NCBI RefSeq assembly: GCF_030272615.1
Contig: NC_081412.1
Coordinates: 478,846,157-478,910,156 of the forward strand
DNA from: Cryptomeria japonica
Taxonomy: Eukaryota > Streptophyta > Pinopsida > Cupressales > Cupressaceae
DNA: 64,000 bases
Direction of reading: 5' to 3'
The notes under the pieces were generated by a model. The model was not told the DNA's origin, ran no database searches, and worked only from the letters and a program-made list of their open reading frames with translations. A program made the position numbers and the translations under genes. Shown one piece after another: positions 57,637 through 64,000 of this stretch. Position 1 is the stretch's first letter. Every line of letters begins with the position of its first letter.

Positions 57637-58134
57637 ATCTCCCCCTTTGGCATTGATGGCAATACCAACTTTTAAATGGTAATACCAACAAGATATTCAA
57701 ATTGATTCGGATTTAGATTGCTGTTAGACTTCTCCTGTTATCCTTGAGCTGTTAAAAATCTTCTAAAGTCTTCTAGGCTTTCTCCCTCTTTCATTAGTCT
57801 TCTGAGTTGTTGTCTTGCATTTAGTCTTCACCCTTTTTCAGTAATCTTCTCCCCCTGTCATTATTCTTCTGTTATTTTCTTCATTTAGGGCTTTACCATT
57901 TAGTCTTCTCCCCCTTTAACAACAATGCCGAAAAGTAAAAGAACTAAATCATGATTTCTTCCCCTATGAAGTGATTTGTCTTGCTATGTATCATCTCAGT
58001 CTCGGTCAGAGCAACTTGTCTCTATTCACTATTTCCTGCACACCTTTACAAAACCTCCTAAAGTGCGTAAATCAGCATCAATCCACACATAATATTCTTT
58101 AGATTCATAGAATTGATGCTTTCACCAAACTCTG
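57637..58134 (-). other. Copia-3 PPT and 3' untranslated region
   Basis: Minus-strand CCAAAGGGGGAGAT (57,637-57,650) adjoins the LTR and acts as PPT by position. Additional CTCCCCC tracts on the plus strand (about 57,850 and 57,909) are upstream purine tracts. No ORF. Confidence 0.8.
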
Positions 58135-59967
58135 TCAGTGAGTAGAAGATAGGGGTAGGACCCCTAACTTGCTTCTGAGATACTCAAAAGTGTCCCTTAG
58201 CAGTGGCTTTGTGAAGATGTCTGCTATTTGCTCCTTTGAACTGATATATTCCAGCACAACTTTCTTCTCTTGTACTTCTTCTCTGAAATAATGATACTTT
58301 ATAGAGATATGCTTTGTCTTAGAGTGCATTACTGGATTCTTTGAAATGTTAATGGCACTAGTATTATCATAGAATATAGTTACTGGCTTGGTAACTTTCT
58401 CATTTATACCTTCCAACAGTTGCTTGATCCATGCTATATTGGTATAATTCAATGCTGCAGCAACATATTCAGCTTTTGTTGTTGACTGTGAAATACATCC
58501 TTGTTTTCTGCTAAGCCAACTCACTAGTCTTTCTCCTAAAAAGAAAGCTCCACCACTTGTGCTTTTCCTATCATCAATGTTGTCTGCCCAATCAGCATCA
58601 ATATAAACTTTTAAATCAAAATCATTCCTCTTTTCATATACTAAGCCATAATCTTTAGTGCCTCTCAGGTATCTGAAAATTCTCTTAATTGTTGTCATAT
58701 GTGTTTCTTTGGGATCTGTAGAGAATCTTGCAATAATACCTACTACATGTGCTATATCTGGTCTATTGTGCACAACATATTGCAACTTTCCAATCATAGA
58801 TCGGTAAAGTGTCTCATCAACAGATGTAGATTCATCATTCTTTGATAGTTTACAGTTAGTAGTCATAGGAGTACTTACAGGTTTAGAATCCTCCATTCCA
58901 AATTTCTTCAAGATTTCCTTTATGTACTTGGATTGAGTAATGAAAATCTCATCTTTCATTTGCAGTATTTGTAAACCTATAAAATATTTTATCTCACTGA
59001 TTAATGACATCTCAAATTCTTTGTACATTTCATTTCCAAAGTTCTTGCATAAGGAGTCATTACCACAAAAAATAATATCATCAACAAATATGGCTGAGAT
59101 CAGTATCCCATTGTCCTCATCATTCTTCATGTACATATTTTTGTTTTCACTTGTCCTTATAAAACCAATCTTGATCAAATAAGAGTGCAATCTCTCATAC
59201 CATGCTCTAGGTGCTTGTTTTAGACCATATAAAGCTTTGTTTAATTTACATACCTGATCTTTACTCTTATCTTCAACAAATCCTTCAGGTTGTTCAATAT
59301 AAACTTCTTCTTCTCGTATACCATTCAAAAATGCAGATTTAACGTCCATTTGATATACCTTGAAATTTTTGAAAGCAGCATATGCCAACAATCTTCTTAC
59401 TCCCTCAAGTCTAGCCATAGGTGCAAAAGTCTCGCCATAATCTATGCCTTCTTCTTGAGCATAACCTTTGCAAACTAGTCTTGCTTTGTTCCGAATGACC
59501 TCACCTTTTTCATTTAGCTTGTTTCTAAAAATCCACTTTGTACCGATTACATTTTTGTCCTTTGGTCTTGGGACCAGTGTCCATGTGTCATTCTTCCTGA
59601 TTTGATCAATCTCTTCTGTCATAGCATTTACCCAATCTTCACTGTTAAATGCCTCTTTTACTATTCTTGGTTCAAATTCAAATATCAAACATGTGTTATA
59701 TCTCAGTTTGTTCCTTGTCATCATTGGATCATCCTTATCTCCTATAATCTGACTTGATGCATGATGTCTTCTGACATATTTGGCTAATATAGGCTCGATA
59801 GACTCTATATGATCTTCTTCATCACTCGGTAACTGGACATTATCTTCATTTTCTTCAGCAGCTTTCTCGGTAGGGTTTCTCGGTTGAACATAAACAAATT
59901 CTTCATAATTTTCTGGTTCTTTGGAATTTCCTTCATCATTTCTTTCTACAAATTCATCAATTTTCAC
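58135..59967 (-). pseudogene. pol: Copia-3 reverse transcriptase and RNase H (610 codons open)
   Basis: The minus-strand open frame begins [12 protein letters not shown], an acidic linker after integrase. RT blocks are [41 protein letters not shown] and the catalytic FVDDIIF. Then come RNase H ([16 protein letters not shown], where relatives have STTEAEY) and CDNTSAIN-like YDNTSAIN, ending in IADIFTKPL and a stop at 58,135. The usual Glu of STTEAEY reads Lys here, a G-to-A change affecting a conserved RNase H position. This is the longest intact coding stretch in the window, but it is cut off from integrase by a frameshift at about 59,975. Confidence 0.93.
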
Positions 59968-59981
59968 ATTTGCACTTTCTA

Positions 59982-61299
59982 CTATTTAGATGATTTGATC
60001 AGACATTTAAATGCTTTACTTCTAGAAGAATAACCAAGAAATGTTCCTTCTTCACTTTTCTGATCAAACTTTCCATTTTTGTCATCTTTGTGAACATAAC
60101 ATCTACTTCCAAAGATTTTAAAATAACTTACATTAGGTTTCTTGTCATACCAGATTTTATATGGTGTCTTCATAGTTCCTTTCTTCAATTGTACTCGGTT
60201 CAAGGTGTAAATTGCAGTGTTGATTGCTTCTCTCCAAAATGTTTGAGGTACCCTCTTTTCTATCATCAGGGTTCTTGCACAATCTACAATTGATCTATTT
60301 CTTCTCTCAGCTATCCCATTTTGTGGAGGTGTTCTCAGTGCAGACACTTGCCTTTTTATACCATGATCATTGCAAAATAAGTTAAATTCATCAGAAATGA
60401 ATTCTCCTCCTCTATTAGATCTAAGACATTTCAGTTGTCTTCCTGTTTCATTTTCAACTCTTGCCTTGTACCATTTAAACATTTGAAAAGCTTTTGATTT
60501 TTCTTTTAAAAACATAACTGACATCATCCTTGAGTAATCATCCACAAATAATATGAAATATCTATCACCATAATAACTTTGAACTTTCATGGGACCACAA
60601 AGATTAGTGTGTACTACATCTAAAATTCCTTTAGAAGTGTAGGACTTACTTGTAAAGCTTGATCTTGTCATCTTACCCATCTGGCATCCTTGGCACATAG
60701 CATTCTCAGGTTTTTCCAGACTCGGTAGACCTCTTACTCGATGCTTCTTACTTATTTTGATCAGATTATCAAAATTTACATGACAAAACATTTTATGCCA
60801 TAACCAGGTATCATCTATCTTTGCATAAAGACACTTGTTCCGAGTTGAGTCAAGATGAAATGTATTACCTTTTGTTTGTGTCCCGGTAGCAGCTAACTTT
60901 CCATGTTTGTCATGAACTTTGACACATCCCCTCTAGAATTCTATTCGGTATCCTGTATTGTTTAGCTGTGCTACACTCAACAAATTGTATTTCAAACCTT
61001 CAACCCAGTATACATCATCACATTTAGCATTGTCAAGAAGTGTGATAGAGCCTTTACCTTTTACCGGACATGGTGCATCATTACCAAATCTTACATAACC
61101 TCCATCATAATCTTCTAATTTAACAAATTTGTGTTTATCACCTATCATGTGATGTGAGCATCCACTGTCTATGATCCAAGAATCATTATTATTTATGTGA
61201 GATATTAGGGCTTTTTCTTCATACCTTTCTTCATCTGATCCATCTTTAATAGCCACATAAACAACTTCCTATGTATCAGTTTCATCAGATTTATCATCA
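59982..61299 (-). pseudogene. pol: Copia-3 protease and integrase, active site mutated
   Basis: Protease reads WIIDSGCSHHM (about 61,177-61,145). Stops are at 61,269 and 60,933, both consistent with CAG to TAG. GAG-pre-integrase: LWHKMFCHVNFD and CQGCQMGK. In the integrase core both catalytic aspartates are replaced by asparagine: VVHTNLCGP (canonical HTDLCGP) and LRSNRGGEF (canonical RSDxGGEF); the glutamate in GIAERRN is kept. Each change is GAT to AAT. After SKAFKC the frame shifts and stops at 59,982. The enzyme would be inactive regardless of the stops. Confidence 0.92.
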
Positions 61300-62318
61300 C
61301 TGGATTCCTCATCAGCTACTAGGCATGTCTTTATGTCTCTCCTTTTGAAGTCTCGATGTCCTCTGTATTGGTTGTCTTTCTGCCTGTTATCTCGATATTC
61401 TCTCTTTTCACTAGATTCTTTGTCAGGGCAGTTAGAAGCCATATGTCCTATTTTATCACAATTGAAACATTTTAAAGGTAGCTTCCCTTTATACTTACCT
61501 TTTCCTCTCGGTAACCTTCTGGCTAATAATGCTTCAAACTCTTCTTACTTTTTTATTTCCTCATACAATTTGTGTACCTCTTCCATGTTCTTACAAAATC
61601 TTTCACTTGCTCCACTGTGATTCCCTTCAGAGTACTTACTCATTCTATCATTGTAATCATCAGATTCACCAATATGAAAGGAACTGAATGCAGATTCTAC
61701 TTTATTTACCGAAGACCCACTGTTATCAAAATTACTTAACTCAAATGCATGTAGCTTACCAATAGTAGCATCCAAAGAAACTGGCATATTTGGTATAGAC
61801 CTCAGTTCATTGATTGCAGAGACTCGAATGGCATAAGCAGGTAGAATTTTTCTAAGCAACTTACTTGTTACATCCTTTTCTTCAATAGTTCCTCCTGCTC
61901 CTTTGATTTGATTGACATACTCCTTTAACCTTGTACTGTATTTGGTTATGTTCTCACCTTCATTCATTCTCATGGATTCAAGTTGTCCTCTTAGACTATC
62001 TAATTTTTCTCTTTGAACATGTTCATCACCGCCATACACAGATATGAGCTTGGTCCACATTGCTTTTGCATCATTACAACCTTCTAGATCATTAAACTCT
62101 GAGTCGGCCAATGCTGATGTTATTTCAATCATAGCTTGAATATGTTCTTGCTTTGACTCTATCTCTTCCAAGGTCATCGGGTTAGTGCTTGGTGGTATGT
62201 AATCATTCTCCAAATAATATGTTGGATATTCTGCAATTCCTGATAAATGTAGCTTCATCCTTTTTTGCCATGTGGAGAAACTTGACTTGTTCAGCTTTGG
62301 TGCATCCCTTTTATGCAT
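61300..62318 (-). pseudogene. gag: Copia-3 gag with CCHC knuckle
   Basis: Minus strand from ATG 62,318 (MHKRDAPKLNKSSFSTWQKRM). The gag core includes AMWTKLISVYGGDEHV, GENITKYSTRLKEYV and LPAYAIRVSAINELRSI. A TAA at 61,545 interrupts it at a position where CAA would fit; the same frame then shows EALLARRLPRGKGKYKGK. The zinc knuckle CFNCDKIGHMASNC is at 61,469-61,428. The frame continues directly to protease. Confidence 0.9.
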
Positions 62319-62368
62319 CTTCGGATCTTTGCCTCAAGTACATTTAAACTTTTCTTCCGGAGTCCAAA

Positions 62369-62380
62369 GCTCTGATATCA
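62369..62380 (-). promoter_or_regulatory. Primer-binding site of Copia-3
   Basis: Minus-strand TGATATCAGAGC lies two bases after the 5' LTR end. It is the initiator-Met site with one change (TGG to TGA). Confidence 0.9.
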
Positions 62381-62382
62381 AT

Positions 62383-63868
62383 TGTAAAGTTTTGATGCCA
62401 ATATCTAACAAGATGAGAGGAGGGGGGTGAATCATACAAACTTAATCTTCCATAAAATCAACAGATTCAACCTCGATAACTTATATTTCAGCAATATAAC
62501 CAAAAATTGCTAAACATGCTATCTCATAAACACATAATCATCATAAAACATATAACACCAGATTTAACGTGGAAACCCAAATAGGGAAAAACCACTATGG
62601 GTTTTCGGACCCACTAAGAAATATGATCTTCTAGAGTATGCTCGGTTAAAAGCAAATCCTGTTAAAGATTACAAACACATTGCTAGATGTGACTCGGTTA
62701 AGGGATTTCCTTCAGACCTGTTAGGATCTTCACTTTGTTAGAAGTGACCTTGTCAAAGGATTTCAAACACTCATTTAGAATGTTACCTTGCTAGAGGGTT
62801 TACAAATAAGACCGTTAGGTCCACTCGGTTAAGAGATTTTCTATCACTTACAAAATAACAGTAATAAAAATATATTTGCAACTTCACATCTAAAATGCTA
62901 AGGTAGATTCTATTTGCTCAAAACAATCTTGTCATAGGACTTATCTTGTCCCTCTATTGGGCTCCCTACTCTATTATTCAAACAGGTCTTCAAGCTTCTA
63001 TGCTCAGTAATCACTATGTAGCATCCTTCTGCTTACACTTGCCCGCATACTCTGTTTATCAACAATTCCTTATTTATAAACAATTTGCTAACCGCTTAAT
63101 CTCCTTGATCACATTTCCCATGATCAATATTAGCCGTCAGATCATCAATCTTGACTAGGTTCAATGTATCCTTCAATCTGAAAATGTTTTACCTCGCCTT
63201 GGAAATTGCAGTCCTTCCTAGGAACTTGTGCTAGAGTATTGCGGTTCAATCTGCGCTGTAGATCTTCCTCCTAATTTTCCATTGTCGTAGATCCTTAACA
63301 AACTTCATGCACGGCATACCAGTCATTTATTCATCTCTAGCTCATCAGCATCCTTCATTAAATAATGCTTTTATCCATCCAATGTGATCTATTATAGCTC
63401 GTTTGCAACTCGGTAAATACTAAACTTTACTCGGTAGACATTCCGCCTTCATTAACCGATATCGATAACCTTAGGGTTTACCGACTAGGTTCCTTAGGTT
63501 TCACCGACTAGGTTCTTTGCTCGGTGACATAGTATAGTACTAACAACATATGTAGGATATCAAAATAATCAAAACATCATGATCTCATCATTGTCTAACT
63601 TGGTAATAGTTGCCCATTGAATAACTTATTTCTCCCCTTATTCATCACATTCCTTCTGTGTCTTACCGACATCTTAATTCTCTTCAAATCAATCTTCTCA
63701 AGATATGGCAACATCATACTGAATCAGAAAATCAATTTCTTGACATCAATGACAAAATAATATTGTAAAGACAGTAATCATCCTTCTTTAGTTATATCAA
63801 TAATCTCCAACAACCTTCTCAATATCCTTAATGAATATCAACAATCTCCTTCTATTGAAATGCCAACA
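62383..63868 (-). repeat. 5' LTR of Copia-3
   Basis: The plus-strand boundaries are TGTAAAGTTTTG (62,383) and GAAATGCCAACA (63,868), so the minus-strand LTR starts TGTTGGCATT. It has a single copy of the 726-bp segment and a short extra duplication of the ACCGACTAGGTTC word near 63,479-63,515. Confidence 0.93.
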
Positions 63869-64000
63869 CTATCCTATACAAGATGTGATCTAAGTAACTT
63901 AGTTTGATTTAGTTTGATTTAGTTTGATATGTAGTTGATTGAACTAGCTAAAAGATGATCAACAAAATCGTGCAATACAACGACAAGGGTACACTATCAA
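63869..64000 (-). other. Gypsy-B leader (right part), to window end
   Basis: It continues the sequence left of Copia-3, completing the repeat core as CTATCCTATACAAGATGTGATC. Then come three TTTAGTTTGAT repeats. Any 5' LTR of Gypsy-B lies beyond the window. Confidence 0.55.

Larger units (their letters stand above)
55449..63868 (-). mobile_element. Copia-3: complete, least degraded Ty1/copia element
   Basis: The LTRs lie at 55,449-57,636 (3') and 62,383-63,868 (5'). The primer-binding site is at 62,369-62,380, and the PPT at 57,637-57,650. Target duplications CTATC lie at 55,444-55,448 and 63,869-63,873. The gag-pol frame has three internal stops and one frameshift, with 610 codons of RT-RNase H uninterrupted. 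The two LTRs differ by about 700 bp because of an internal tandem duplication in the left one. Confidence 0.95.

Overview
The window looks like intergenic DNA from a large, repeat-packed plant genome. Almost all recognisable coding sequence belongs to LTR retrotransposons. I found no host housekeeping gene, no bacterial-type operon, and no tRNA or rRNA gene. A conifer or other gymnosperm is my inference from the density of old, nested, stop-riddled Ty1/copia and Ty3/gypsy elements; the sequence does not prove it.

Layout from left to right. (1) Bases 1-~12,000 are the 3' part of a minus-strand Ty3/gypsy element, 'Gypsy-E': LTR end, polypurine tract, and a plus-strand gene for a plant mobile domain (PMD) protein. 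A complete Ty1/copia element, 'Copia-1' (655-7715, TSD GGATG), sits inside it. (2) Bases 12,000-13,909 are unassigned. (3) Bases 13,910-15,791 are the 3' end of a minus-strand copia ('Copia-F'), cut at 15,792 by element 'G' (LTR 15,792-16,915 plus an unfamiliar coiled-coil ORF up to ~18,750). (4) Bases 19,146-29,557 are pieces of a minus-strand gypsy ('Gypsy-D'), split by a complete plus-strand 'Copia-2' (21,518-28,762, TSD ATGTT). (5) Bases ~29,560-41,280 are the best preserved gypsy ('Gypsy-A', minus strand), with 3' LTR, PPT, integrase, second RNase H, RT, protease plus G-patch, gag and a repeat-rich leader. (6) Bases 41,740-46,440 are gag and leader of another gypsy ('Gypsy-C'). (7) Bases ~46,440-55,448 hold an LTR, PPT, an intron-bearing antisense PMD gene and a pol-deleted gag-like ORF ('Gypsy-B'). 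'Copia-3' (55,449-63,868, minus strand, TSD CTATC) is inserted in its leader, and the last 132 bases resume that leader.

The most notable content is the PMD system. Two gypsy copies carry, antisense to gag-pol and between integrase and the 3' LTR, a gene for a PMD protein. Both copies have a short first exon (75 and 74 nt), a GT-AG intron, and a long second exon with the PMD core. In the better copy a TATA box and a TGACGTCA site lie upstream. The antisense orientation explains how an intron could survive retrotransposition. Gypsy-A belongs to the same family by PPT, a conserved CCCTCGGG motif and integrase tail. It lacks the PMD gene but has 12 copies of a ~48-bp motif that its PMD-bearing relatives carry singly.

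All elements look dead. Most stop codons fit C-to-T changes at CAG, CAA or CGA codons. Integrase or RT catalytic residues are lost by G-to-A changes in three elements. This pattern fits long-term deamination of methylated cytosine.
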